Below, piece by piece: positions 10,801 through 23,800 of a DNA stretch of 64,000 nt. The position numbers were made by a program, and so were the translations under genes. Origin of the DNA: Fomes fomentarius (lineage: Eukaryota > Basidiomycota > Agaricomycetes > Polyporales > Polyporaceae). Each line of letters opens with the position of its first letter. Position 1 is the first letter of the stretch. The DNA lies in contig JABYQN010000002.1 in assembly GCA_022606135.1 (NCBI GenBank), forward strand, positions 2,356,001 through 2,420,000, given 5' to 3'. Under the pieces are notes generated by a model, which had not been told where the DNA came from, did not search any database, and saw nothing but the letters and a program-made list of their open reading frames with translations.

Positions 10801-13800
10801 CCAGAGTCGACGAACGGCCAGGTTACTTTGACCTCCCTCCTACAGCGTCTCCCAGCCTGTTCGCTCAAGGGATCACGTCCTCCCCTCTCCCTCGCACACC
10901 GCTGGACCGGCCCGCAGTCCAGCTCAGGACTGTGCAGGACATCGCCTTGGAGAGCCGCTACGAGCATGTCAAATGGCAGCACTCCGAACAGCGTCGTATA
11001 TGGGAATGGTACCTGCGTAAAAACCGGGACGACTTCCAAGTCGAGAAGTATCAATGCATCAGCCTTTGGGCAGTCACGCTCCCTATGGACGAGCTCGGGA
11101 TGCAACGCGCCTGCTTCCCCCCGCAACTCGAGTATATCACTTTCTATGGAGAGAACGACTGCACTTTGGGTCAGTTCATCGAGAATTCGGTAATGGATAC
11201 CCTCAGACAATTCCTCGATCCTAGAGCGATCTGCGAAAACAAGAGCTGCAATCAACCGCTGGCACGGCATTGCAAGGTCTATGTTCACAATGAGACGCGC
11301 CTCTGCGTTGCGGTGGAACAGTGGGACGGACAGATAATAAACCATGCCAACTGGCTCCCTTCTCCCGAAACCATCATCACCTGGAGCGCCTGCCGGGTGT
11401 GCGGTTCTGCGACGCCATTCATCCCTGTCTCACAGGAGATGCAACGGTATTCATTCGCCAAGTTCCTGGAGCTACATTTCTACCCTGCCGACGTCCAGCT
11501 CGTTCAGGGCGCAGGGTGTCAGCATAACATCTACCAACACCATGTCCGGTACTTCGCCATCAAGGGCATGACTGTTCGCTTCGTGACGGATCCGATCGTT
11601 TTGCACGAGGTGGTCTACCCGCCAATGCGCGTCCGCGTTCGTCCAGAGACACAGCTTGAGATCAAGAATGCGGACTATCAGCGACTGCACCGTCGCAACG
11701 CGCAGTGGTACTCAGACTTGATCGGCGACCTGCAGCTGCTCCAGAAGGAAGCTTCGGAAGTGACGGATGCAGACGAGGAGACGGACGAGCTGTTCAATTC
11801 GCACATCGTGGCGCTCATCAACAAGGCCGAATGGGAGAAGGAGGACATCGCGAAGCTCATAGACCAAATTTACAAGGACACCCCCCCTACGGACACCCTT
11901 GCCCTCAATCAAGTCCGCGCGTACCGCCAGGACAAGATTGTGGCCTGGCAGCAGGATTTCGATCGTCTCCCAAAGATGCGCGCTTCTACATCCTCTGAGA
12001 AGGGCATTAGTGGACGTCGGTTCAACTCGGTCAGGGCGATGTTCCCGAAGAGAGAGGATTTTTACATTCCTGAGTTTGATCGACCTCCTCCCGCGAGCGT
12101 ATCAGAAGTCGAGGAGAACCTGCCCGTTTTTCCGACAATGCGTCGTGTGACAGGGGATTCGTTTGCGTCTCAGTCTTCAGCTTCTGCCTCCGAAGCCTCG
12201 GAGTCTGAGTCAATGGGCGGGGAACCTGGAGAGAAGCTCAAGGACTCGGAGCTGTCGTCCGTTGAGGCGGACCAGCCGAAAGCAACCGATGCAACCGTGA
12301 CACCCGAGACTGGCTCAGCTTTGCTCCCTCCCGCAGAGATCACTCCTACTCCTGACGACTCTGAACCGGTGAGATCTGATCCAGATAGCGATTCTACCAT
12401 TGGAGCAGGCAAGGGGGATGGTGTTCTGTCCGACGATGCAGTATCACCGCCGCAGGTTCGTTATCAAATCGATGCGTGTATGTTGATTCTGATCATCTGG
12501 ATAGGCGCAGCCCGACATTGTCGATCGTGATAAAGACGGCGATGGCCAACGACCTGCACAACCTGTTGCCTCTCGACTTCCTCGCAGGGTCTCGGTATAC
12601 CCAAGCGTCGCTGAGTTGGTGAAGAAGTACCAGGACTATCTTCCTCCCCAAGGTGTCGAAGACCTTACAAAGACCGCGCTCGCTCCTGGGGTACCCGTGT
12701 CTGAGAGCGAACAAGAAGGCTCCCCATCTATCCGTCATCGTCCTCGTCATCACAAGCCTCGCCAGCAGCAGCAGTTCTTAAGCAAACGTTCCTCCGCCTC
12801 TGATTTCGAATCAAGCTACGCCGCTAACATCGCCCCGAAATACCTCACAAAGCGGACAGTTGGGCAGCCGCCTGGAAGTCGCATCCCTATCAGTAATCAT
12901 CCTGACTCACGCACCGCATCGCGGCGCACATCTCCTGACAAACGCCTGACATTTGCCCGTCTGAACGCGGATTCGACTCTACGTCCCGGAAGGTCTTCCC
13001 CGCCTCTAGGCAAGTCTGGTACACTGGCGTCTGGTGCTCGGTCCCGGTCGAAGCCTGCTATTCGCCTCGGTCTGAAGGATAAAGCAACTCCCGCTCGACC
13101 TTCTAGCATCGTCAACCCAAAGTCAACGTTCAGGCGTCCTCCAGCAACAGGTGCAAAGGTGTCCAACATCACCAGGCACTTCGAGCGCATGACAAGAGAG
13201 AACGAACGCGCTAATCGCCGGTTTGCCGTCATCCGTGGTAAGCGAGCTCGTCCTGTTGCGTCTGCTCGTGCGAAAGTCGAGGTCCTCGAGAGCATCAAGG
13301 ACGCCATCAAGGATGAGTCCGAGAGCTCAGATTCAAGTGAGGCGGACGATGAAGGTGATGGAGAGGACGACGACCATCCCGACCAGAAGAGTCCTCAGAA
13401 GAGCCCTCAGAAGATCCCCGAGACACCTCCCCCTGCACCGCCTATCGTTCTGGAACCCGCGCACGACCAGCGTGCCATGCCACCAACTAGCGAACTCGGC
13501 GTTTCTAGGATACCTGTTGAGGATGTACCCGTTAACCAAGGAATTGTGCCACAAGACATCGAGATTCCCCCTTCGGCCATGGGTTCTCCGATGCTGTCTC
13601 CGACAGGTATCACCACGGTTCCTATGACGCCACCACCTACCGATATTGACATTGGTCCATCGGCTCGGCCCTCCATCCTTAAGGCATTGTCGGGACTGTG
13701 GCCTCAGCAGGCGCCACCTCGCGGCCGTGCCGAGGTCGAGGCAGACGACCCCATGGCGGACCCTGAGCATATCTTCCGTGATTCGTCGATGGTTGTACGC

Positions 13801-15384
13801 ACTGACGAACCGACGTCTATCATTGCACTCGCTCTGAAGTGAGCCAATCGCCATGTTCGCAGTCGTTCTCACCAGTTTAATCATATCTTAGCTCACCGCA
13901 GTATCGGGAGATGCTTGCCAAATCCCGCGCTGAAAAACGGCTAGCACGAGAAGCAGGCGGTGAAGCGTTCATGCCTGATGACTGGTCCGTAGCGGAGTCC
14001 ACATCAACATGGGGTGTGGTTAATGTGGATAGCACCGACGGCGCGGACCCCACCGAGGAGCTCCGCGTCCCTTCTTCGAAGCTTCCGTGGCAGATATGTA
14101 AGTACTCCGACTTGTCGGAGATGATATAGTGTGACACCAGCGTTGCCAGCGTTCGAGAGTGGTGGTTTGACTATCAGTTGTACCCTGCTCTACCCCGAGC
14201 AGTTCGATGCGCTGCGTCGAACATACGACTGCGAACGGAGTATGGTCGAGTCGCTGGCTCGCTGCGTGAAATTCGATGCCAGCGGCGGTAAGTCGGGATC
14301 TGCGTTCCTGAAGACACTTGGTATGCCCGTTTCGCATTCTACATCCATATCCACAAGCCACTGTCTAAAATGTGACCAGACGACCGTTTCATCGCCAAGG
14401 AACTTTCCCGTGCCGAGCTACAAGCAATGGAGACGTTTGCTCCGGCATACTTCGACTACATGTCATCTGCTGTCGTTGCGAATGTTCGTGGTCGAGCATC
14501 ACGCTCTTCACTTGATGCTCACTTTGCATCTAGAGACCTACCTTACTTGCGAAGATCTTCGGCTGCTACAAGATCACGTTTAGAAAGTCGCAGAAGCATC
14601 AGAGTAATAGCAAGTCGAAGGTCACTCAGATGAACCTACTGGTCATGGAGAACCTCTTCTACGACCGACACTTCTCTAAGGTGCGCGTGCGCTCTCTGAT
14701 ACCATTTTCTTGCTAATCACAGCGAATCAGATTTACGACTTGAAGGGCTCAACGCGCAATCGGCACGTCCAGTCCACCGGCCGGGAGAATGAAGTCCTAC
14801 TTGACGAAAACCTCGTACAAAGTAAGTGGAAGGTTTGGTTCGATCGCGGAAGGAGGGCTGAGACGGTTCACGTCAGCGACACATCTTACGCCATTTTATC
14901 TTCGTGAGCATTCCAAGCGAATACTCCGAGGTGCCTTGTACAACGACAGCAAGTTCTTGGCCGACATCAACGTCATGGATTACTCCCTTGTAGTCGGTGT
15001 AGATAGCATCAAGAACGAACTTGTTGTTGGTATAGTTGGTACGTGTCATAGATGCCGTCGTCGCGTTTGAATTACTGAGTGTTGCGTCTAGACTACATCA
15101 GGACATATACATGGGACAAGAAGCTTGAGAGTTGGGTCAAGGATTCTGCTTTCCTCGGGGGTGCCAACAAAGGCGAACCGACCATCATCGGTCCCAAGCA
15201 GTATAGGGACCGTTTCCTCAGCGCGATGGAACGTTATTTCCCGCTGGTGGGTCTAATGCCACTTGTTTTTGCGCACGCGAAGTTGAGGCTCCTTGTGTCC
15301 CAGGTACCCGACCGATGGATGAAACAACACGACGCCCCCGAAGAAGAGGGTAACAGCCTGCTGGATCTCTGGCCTGACTGGTGA
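7850..15384 (+). CDS. FAB1: Phosphatidylinositol 3-phosphate 5-kinase FAB1/PIKfyve
   Basis: Makes PI(3,5)P2 from PI(3)P on endosome and vacuole membranes. The domain order is complete. The N-terminus has the [15 protein letters not shown] motif common in basidiomycete Fab1. A FYVE zinc finger follows at 8510-8780 ([42 protein letters not shown]), split by an intron at about 8605-8660. The Cpn60/TCP1-like domain is at about 9650-10290 ([23 protein letters not shown]). The cysteine-rich domain is at about 11130-11620 ([36 protein letters not shown]). Long Ser/Pro-rich linkers separate these from the C-terminal PIP kinase domain at about 14150-15384 ([37 protein letters not shown]). Roughly 2,300 residues or more after splicing, within the family range. 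No DEP domain is seen, as usual in fungi. The final exons from 13,880 on are short and closely spaced. Confidence 0.95.
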
Positions 15385-15589
15385 TATGGGACACTGTAAT
15401 ATCACCTGTATCATAACTTCACTGTATAGTACATTACACAATTCGTCTCCGTTGTTCATCTCCGGACACTTGCCTTCGCATTTGTTTCATATCCGCATCA
15501 TGTACCGAGATACCCCGCAATGGTACACGCAATGATACATTTGGCTTTCTCAACTCTAGTAACATACAAGCAACATAAGTTGTTGTCTA
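15385..15589. other. Convergent 3' flank between FAB1 and LTV1
   Basis: Two stop codons face each other across about 205 bases. AT-rich, with overlapping 3' UTRs likely. Nothing else seen. Confidence 0.5.
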
Positions 15590-17447
15590 TTACAGTTTCC
15601 GTATCTTTGTCTTCTCCCGCTGTGTCAAAGACTGCACCTGTTGTCGAACCTCTTGAGAGAAGCGCTCCTTCGTCGCTTTCTTATCCGATCGACGGGCCTG
15701 GCGCTCTGCCTTGACTGCCTGCTTTCGGGCTTTCTTCTCCTCCGAGGTCTCGCTCTTGTTGCGGGTTACTGTGCACCGGACAGCTGCACACTTTTAGTAT
15801 CACATCGTACCTGGTATATGGTAGCACCTTACGACGAATGATATTTTCATCTTCATCGGTCGCGGAATCCGTTGAGAGAGGCTGTTTGACGGTTTGTTCC
15901 TGGAGCACGGAGGGAAGACCGGTTCTAGGGTCTAGTCGGATCTTTGGTGTAGGTCTGTCGTTCCGTGCACGGATGAGCCGTGGGTGGTTCTCGAGGCTGC
16001 TGTATGTAGCTGAGACAGGAATAGCGGCAAACTTTCAAGATGTGAGACTCAAAACGACAACAAGCGAACTCACTGAGGATGGTCTCGCAATCCCATCTGT
16101 CCTTCTTGTCGTCGACGTCAAGTGGCATGAGGATGTCGTCTTCTGGTTCGCTCTCCTCTGCCTCACGGATCTTGGCCTCTCCGAGGGCTTTACGGACAGC
16201 GTCCAGTTTGTCCGTTGCAGAGCCGGGCAGCGTTGGACGCATTTTGCCAGAGATAACCTCGTACTTCTCGAGAAACTCGTCCATCATGTCCTCGAAGTCT
16301 GCGCGGGAGGTGATGAGGTCCGGAGCATCGTCGAGGTCGCTCAAGGAGGGTGCTTCCTCCTCTTCGTCTGAGGATTCATACTCGCGTTGAATCTTGTATA
16401 AGCTCGTTAGCGAGACAGCGACGTCGAGGACAGGATGAGACTGACCTGGTCGAAGCGTTCGTCCAAAACGGTGAGCTGTTCGTTGCGCCACATGGAAGAG
16501 CTGCTCATGCTATAGCCAGTCGCGTCCGACGCCCCCTTTCGCCGCCGCCGTTTGCCCCCGATGACAGCCGACTGTGGCAGGATACCAACCGTGTCTCCTC
16601 CCTCTGAATACCCATCGAGATCGGAAGCATCTTCATCCTGAGGAGTGGACTTCTGCACTTGCTTGAAGCGGGCGAAACTTGCCTCCCAAGACTCTTCCCC
16701 ATCTACTTCCTTGCCTTCCACCCCCTCCTGTGCCGTGCTTCCTTCAGCTCCGTCTGGAATGCCCTCCTCCAGGAATGCAAAGTCCACGTCCTCATTCGAA
16801 CCGCGTTCTCCGTCTGCAACAAGCTCTCCGAAGAAATCGTCCTCTAGTCCCTCATCCACAAATGCCTCGTCCTCCAAAGCCTCTAGAACTTGTCGAAGAT
16901 GGGGATCCATGTCGGGTTGGAAGCCTGAGATGGAGGACGGGATAGCCTCCTGCGCCTCATAGTTTCTAGGAAGCTCGGACTTGGATGCGAGAGTGCCTTC
17001 TGGCAGGACGAGGTTGATAGAACCCTTCGCCTTCTCTTTGCCCTTCGGTTTCGACGGTGCCTCAACCCAGATGCTGTCCACGCCATCCTCTTGCATACCG
17101 ACCGGCTTGAGATGTTGCATGTAGTCATAGCTTGTATCGTCGTAGTAGATGCCGTAAAGCGCGGCTTCTCCTATGTTTGCTCGCTGATTGTCATGGGCGA
17201 GTTCGGCTGGTGAGAGAAGCTGCTCAAGTTCTGCCCGAGTCTTTCCCTGTGTCCCTCAAACATCAAGCACGATTCAGTTGTCCAGCGATCGACATGCAGA
17301 CGTTACCTTGGCCAGGTTTCCCCGCACCACTGGCTTGAGGACATGCTTGCTTGCGTCCGGATCGTGGATGAGCGGGTCGCGCTGGGAGCGGTGGACGACC
17401 TGGAAGTGCTGAGCGCCGGGCTGGCGGAATAGGGACTTTGGGGGCAT
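15590..17447 (-). CDS. LTV1: LTV1, 40S ribosomal subunit assembly/export factor
   Basis: Ltv1 is needed for late 40S maturation and nuclear export. The start at 17447 gives MPPKSLFRQPGAQHFQ, the conserved Ltv1 N-terminus, followed by VVHRSQRDPLIHDPDASKH, ALYGIYYDDTSYDYMQHLK and a long acidic middle (DPHLRQVLEALEDEAF, DDFFGELV). The later signature DRWDCETIL splices to TTYSSLENHPRLIRARN, near 16,060. The C-terminus is a lysine/arginine-rich helix (KKATKERFSQEV, TQREKTKIRKL) ending at TAA 15590-15592. Four or so introns, roughly 570 residues. Divergent from TAF2 and convergent with FAB1. No unusual features. Confidence 0.94.
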
Positions 17448-17867
17448 GGCTGGGTCACAGACTGAGAGAGTAGGACACTGTAGGAGAGAGACTGCTCAAG
17501 CGACGAGATTTTTTTGCCGATGCTATAGATCGAGGATCGATCTCTAACCCTAGATGCATCGTAACCCTAGCCACGATGCCCTCATTACGTAATATCTATC
17601 CTTCGAGTTGGAAGAGTCGATGCCGTCGTCGTTCGCGCTGACCACGGCCTCCGCCTCTATCCTCTCCCCTCCTCTACTCGCGACTATCTGTCTCTCTCTA
17701 TCTGTAGCTTCTCTGGCTCTCTCTGGTGCTCTTTTTGGGCTCGTAATCGCGTTGTGGCGACGGATTTGGCTGTCAGGAGTCTCAAACTATGCAGAGGGAG
17801 CACATTCGACGAGGCTTCTCTATATACGTGTCTTTTCCCTTCTCTGGGCCACCAAACAGTGAAACTG
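17448..17867. promoter_or_regulatory. Divergent promoter region, LTV1 / TAF2
   Basis: About 420 bases between the divergent starts. A T-run (7 T) lies near 17,510. A plus-strand frame of about 80 codons starts at ATG 17,621 and is strongly hydrophobic, with no family match. It may be an upstream ORF or part of the TAF2 5' leader, with an intron ending at ACCAAACAG 17,859. Confidence 0.45.
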
Positions 17868-20800
17868 ATGCTCTTTGACGTCTCTACTAGCCACCAAAAG
17901 GTTGCTCTGGAGGTGGACTTCTCCGGGAGCCTTTGGGTAGGCAAGCATTTGTGCCATCCTCTGCTCTCATTATTGACCACGGGCCACAGGGATACACCGA
18001 GATTACTATCGTCCCGACTAGCAAGCAATTGAAGACAATCCATCTACACGCTCGACAATGTGGTAAGTAATCTGATTCGAACCCATCTTCCCCCACATAC
18101 ACGGCATACACCTCATCTCGCGGTAGTGATTCACAACGTGAACGTTGGGTCTCACCCTGCGGATTTCGTCCATACCGACCACATCGCATCATTGAGCATA
18201 CCCAATGCACATGATGTTCACAATCATCCCGAGCTGAAGAGGAAGATATACTCCGCACTTCAGGAGGGCGACGAGGGAGAGCTATCAATCGCGATCCCTA
18301 AGGAGGTTTCTCTGCGGCAGTCGGGTCACCGGGCAGCTACTGGTATTGTCAGTGAAGGTGCGTTGGTACTCATATAACATTTGTAGCCTGTATGGATCAT
18401 GGTGTGTAGCCGCCACCCCCGAACCTCAAACGCCAGGCCACGCTGTACAGCAATCACTCCCCGTCCCCGAATTCACACCGATTCTCGTGAGCATCTCCTA
18501 CAGCCTCAAGAATCCAGCGGACGGCGTTCAATTTGTACAGCCGTCGGAATCTTACCAAACGGTGTGTGGTCTTTTGCCGTATTATGGGATGGCCTATTCA
18601 CATCTCTTATAGCGAGTACCTCACGTTTACACGACACCGTCCTCGCCGGACGCGGCGCGCTGCTGGGTCCCATGTGTCGATAATATTTGGGAGAAATGCA
18701 CATGGGACTTCGAATTTGTTGTGCCTCGGTCACTCGAACAACATGATGTACTGTCCGATGATGAAGACGAGGGTTCCCTCCCTGTGGATGATCACCCGAC
18801 TGTGGTGATTTGTAGCGGAGAGTTGGTCGAGCAGGTGCGTGACCTTGGGTTCGTATGCATCGCTGGGGTGATAAACTGGACTCCTCTCAGGTCTCGCATC
18901 CATATAATTCCAGCAAGACCATCTTCGTTTATACACAGCCGATCCTCACTTCGGCTCAGCAAATCGCCTGGGCCGCAGGACCATTCCACGCTCATCCAAT
19001 ACCCGCGGACCTGAGTGCCGCTGAAGATGCCTCTGGAACGAGACAGCCTCTCATGCACGCTTTCTGCTTGCCTGGCCAGAAATCGCTCTTGGCTACCACG
19101 GTTTCGTTCATGCGCTCGGCGATGAGCTTCTACGTAATTGAATACGGGTCATATCCATTCGGTTCTCACAAGCTCGTGTTCGTGGAGGAACTCCCGACCC
19201 AGCGTTTCGACGCAGCGACACTGTCTCTAGTCACTGTCGATCTGCTTCATGGCGAAGACATCATTGACCAAGTATACGAGACTCGACATAGCCTGAGTCA
19301 TGCTCTCGCTTGCCAGTGGATCGGCATCAACATCCAGCCGAAGATGTACTCAGACACTTGGCTCGTAAATGGACTGGGATTCTACGTCACTGGTCTCTTC
19401 ATGCGCAAGCTCTTCGGGACGAACGAATACCGATATCGTTTGAAGAAGGACATGGAGCGTGTCATAGAACTGGACAATGGTGTCATGCCTCCAATATGCC
19501 AGCCGCAGTCTCTCGACCCCCCGGATCCTGCCAATCTAGCTTTCATTAACCTCAAGTCTCCTCTCGTCCTTCACATCCTTGACCGTCGATTAGGGAAGTC
19601 GGGAACGTCGCTTGGCCTCTCCCGTGTTCTCCCCAAGCTCTTCCTATCTGCAATCAGTGGTGAGATGGCTAACAACATGATCTCCACTCATGCGTTCCTC
19701 CGGATGTGCCGGAAAGTCAGTGGGATTGACCCTCGTTCGTTCGCGGAACAGTGGATCTACGGCAGTGGATGTCCGACGTTCGGTTTCTCTGCTTCCTTCA
19801 ACCGCAAAAAGATGGCTGTGGAGATCACCATGCGTCAGGATGCGCCTGCATACAAGGCACTCGAGAACAACGAGATGACCAAGCTGATACTCAAGCCTGT
19901 CCCGTTCTTCGAGGTGGGTTTATGGCTCCGTCTTGCTCTTCTATCTCAGCTCACGGTGCGTGTAGGGTCAAATGACGATCCGCATCCACGAGGCCGACGG
20001 GACGCCCTACGAGCATGTACTGGATATCCGGAACCCGTTCAAGCGCTACGAGGTGCCGTTTAACACGAAGTACAAGCGCGTCAGAAGAAACACCAAGCGT
20101 TACCTCGCCCGCCAAGCCGCCGCTCAAGCCGCCGCTGAAGGTGATGCAGACGCCGCCGCGGCGATGGACATGGTGGACATGGGGTTTGGGCTTGAGATCT
20201 GGGAGAAGGAGACGGAACGCGAGAACTGGAAAGTCGCAGACTGGACTGAGGAGGATGAGCAGAACATGGCTGGGCAGACGTATGAGTGGATCCGGATTGA
20301 CGCCGACTTTGAGTGGATCGCCGCCATTGCGTTTGATCAAAAGGACTACATGTGGGTCTCGCAACTGCAGCGCGATCGGGATGTCGTCGCGCAATATGAG
20401 GTGAGCTATTGTATTATTGAGACAGTTAAATAACCTATTCACGAGTATATAAATAAGGCTATCATGGTCCTTTCGAAGACACCAAACGCCATCATCTCTA
20501 GCACATTCACCAAGACGGTCCTCGTGACGAATTACTACTACCGCATTCGTTGCGAGGCAGCAGCCGCGCTTGTCACGGTAAGCTCTTGCTAAAAGACCTT
20601 CCTTTGTCATACATGTGATTTGATGAGTTATGTTCAGTGTGCGACTCAGCGACTAGAGTGGATAGGTCTTTTTCATCTGTTCAAGCTCTTCCTACGGTAT
20701 TGCTATGATCCAGACGACTCGAAAGTCGACCTGTTCAGTCACACGTATGTGCCGCGGCCGAACGACTTCAGTGATTTCTCGGAGTATTTCGTGCGCAAGG

Positions 20801-23800
20801 TGTGTTCTCTAGACGGATCTTTCACTACTGGAAACTAATTCGCGCTAGGCTACCCTCTCTGCAATCTCGAGTGTGCGCTTTGACAATGGCAAGACACCTC
20901 CAGTGGTTCGCCGTTTCCTGATCGACCAGCTCCGGTTCAACGACAATACCACAAACGCTGTAGGTGCCAAAATAGTTCACTTGCAGATTAGTAACTGACT
21001 TATTTTACCAGTACGCCGATGCTTTCTACATCTGCAATGTCATCTCTGCACTGGGCTGCGCCACGGTCTCTTCGCATCCGCCAGAACGTGGAGAGTTCAT
21101 CGCGAACGACTCGGCTCCTTTGCAGGACCAGGAAGACATTGAGCTACTGAACAAGGCCTTGGCAGAGGTCGACAGGTATCGTAGCATGGACAGATTGATT
21201 CCAACGTACCACAATGTGGTGACTGTCGCGGTGATCGAGGTAGGTTAGTTCAGATAGTTGATAGGCCGTTCTGACGTTGCGTAGTTCCACCTATTGCTCA
21301 GCCTTACTAGTCTCGTTCCACATGACCCTCGCCCATTCTTCCCACTGACCCGGTGAGTGCGTTGCCCCGTGAAGTTTACGGGTCGTGACTCATTCAGGGA
21401 TGCAGGGAAGGTAACTATATCTCTGTCCGTCTCGCCGCTTTCGACTACCTCTTCCTTGGCAAGTGGTATGCTCCAAGGATCATGCGGTACATCCTTGCTG
21501 TTATGACCCATGACTCGTCCCGAGTCGTGCGACGGCACGTTGCTCGCAGTGCATGCCAGAGTCTTGCACTGCTGGTGAGTATGGGTGAGATGAAGACTCC
21601 CAAGGAGGCGGACGCTGTCATGATCGAGGAAGACGGCAACGGTGGTGAGAAAATGAAGGAGAACAAGAAGAGCGAGATGGATCTCATGATCAAGGCGCTC
21701 CGCAAGGACAGGGAGGTTGGAAAGAACGAGGTGATCCGCGAACTGCTCATGCCCATTGCGATGTAAGTCCTCTTGTCATCTCTCCTGAGTTCGGCGCGAT
21801 TTGAAACGTTTCTACAGTGCCTCGGACACGGACTGTGAAGTTCGCTGGTGTCTACTCAAGCTCGCCGACCTCCTCATCCGTGGCGCAGAGGAGGCATCTC
21901 CAAAGGTCCTTATCCACATTCCTCCAACACCTGTGGCAGAGGTTGCTCCCCCGCTGCCCCCCGTTAGGCTTCCGAGCAAACCTTCACGCGCTTCAAAGTC
22001 AACTGCCCCTACCACTAAGAGCCCGCTCCCGGCTTTCCCTCCGAAGCTCAAGCTCGTCCCAAGCAGCTTGCAGGTTGATGTCTCTGCGACGCCGACGCCC
22101 AGCACTCCACAGCCTGCAGTCAACAAACGTGGAGACTTGTCTCTTGCCAAAGTCCCTACGAAGGTGTCGGCTACTCCTAAGGCAAGGGCCGTGCCGAGGG
22201 CGCAAGCGAGTGGCATGAACATCAATGACTTGCGTGCATGCCGACAGGCCCTCAAGAAGTTGCAGGAGCAGAAGAAGGCGCTGGTGTTCTTGCAGCCCGT
22301 CGACCCTGTCCGAGACCGAGCTCCCAAGTAAGTCTTCCGTTCCATGCAGTTTGGGTTGTGCTGACCTGGCTGTAGCTACTTCGACATCATCAAGTCGCCT
22401 ATGGACCTCAAGACCATGGGAGCTAAATTGGAGCAGGGCCAGTACTCAGGCCGGTTCGCGTTTGAATCGGACTTCAAGCTCATGATCAACAACGCGAAGA
22501 CATACAACATGCCGGGAAGCGTCGTGCACAGCGATGCCACCGCTTTGGACGGGTTCTTCGATAGGCGTACGCATTTGACTACAACCTATCGTTGGGACAT
22601 TAGACTGACATTCGCGGCAGTGTGGATCCGAATCAACAAAACTCTTGAAGAGGCCGCTCACAAGGCCTCCCAGGCGCAACCTGCCACAGTACCTCAACCC
22701 TCACACTCGATCCAGATTCCCAAGCCAAAGAAGGCGCCTACGCCCTCCGCTACTACCCCTATTATCCCTCCAATCATACTCAAGCTTGGCGGCGGTGGAG
22801 GCTCTGCTACCAATGGTAATTCGCCATCCCCGGTTGCTGCTACTCCCAAACCTGCGCCCAAGCCGAAGGGCAGGAAGCCTAAGGAGCCCAAGTTGTCGGA
22901 GGTGCCTCCTCCCGAGCCCGTTCAAGTTGTGCCTATTGGGCCACTCCAAGCGCCATCACCATCACCTGCAGTCGAAGACGTCGACGACTACCTGCTGGGA
23001 GAGGTCATCGCCATCGAGCGAGAGGCACAACAGAAGAAGGCCCACGATCATCATGACCATCGGAGGCATCACCAGGCGGCACCCACACCCCCGAGCAGGG
23101 AGAAAGAGCGAGAGAAGGGTGTAGCAGCGCCGCCCGCTGCCGACAAGGGCAAGGAGCGGCAGATCCCTAAACTCGTCATTGGGAAGCGGAAGAAGGAGAT
23201 GACTGACACCACCGAGGACGAGATCCTTGCCCTGGCTACTCCGGCGAAGAAGGAGCGTCCCAGCGCACCTGCACCTGGCCCGTCATCGACACCTGCACCT
23301 GCTGCGCATACACCTACTCCTAGACATACAGAATCTCCAGTCCCATCGAGGAATGGCGTCGCTGGTCCGCTCCGCCCCAAGGAGCGTCTCACCAAGCCCT
23401 CGCCTCCTGTCTCCGTATCTGAAGCGGTACACATCCCGCCACGGGTATCGATCAAGGGCAAGGAGAAGGAAAGGGAAAAGGAATCATCCCGCCCTGCAAC
23501 TCCTGCCAACGGAAAGTTGAAGAAGCCTTCAACGCAGGTGACACCAGTCAACGAGAAGAAGTGCCGGGACATCTTGCGGATGTTAGGCAGGCAGCCAGAG
23601 GCTCCTATCTTCATGCGGCCGGTCGACCCCGTCCTCGACGGGTGCCCTACGTATGTTTTTATCGCTTGCTGGGGTGGGTAGTTGCTCAGTTTGTTCCTTC
23701 CCTTGGAATAGGTACTACGAGGAGATCAAGGAGCCGATGGACTTTGGCACGATGGGCTCGAAGCTAACCGAGGGCAAGTACGCGACGATGGAGGAGTTTG

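Noticed and set aside
10266..11345. Minus-strand frame of 359 codons inside FAB1
   Set aside because: Antisense shadow of a high-GC coding exon. The sense strand carries the conserved FAB1 chaperonin-like and cysteine-rich domains.
17621..17862. Hydrophobic 80-codon plus-strand frame before TAF2
   Set aside because: No homology recognised. It overlaps the expected TAF2 leader and is mentioned only as a possible uORF.
19300..19400. Active M1 aminopeptidase
   Set aside because: The HEXXH motif is absent (HALAC), and the flanking sequence and bromodomain tail fit TAF2.
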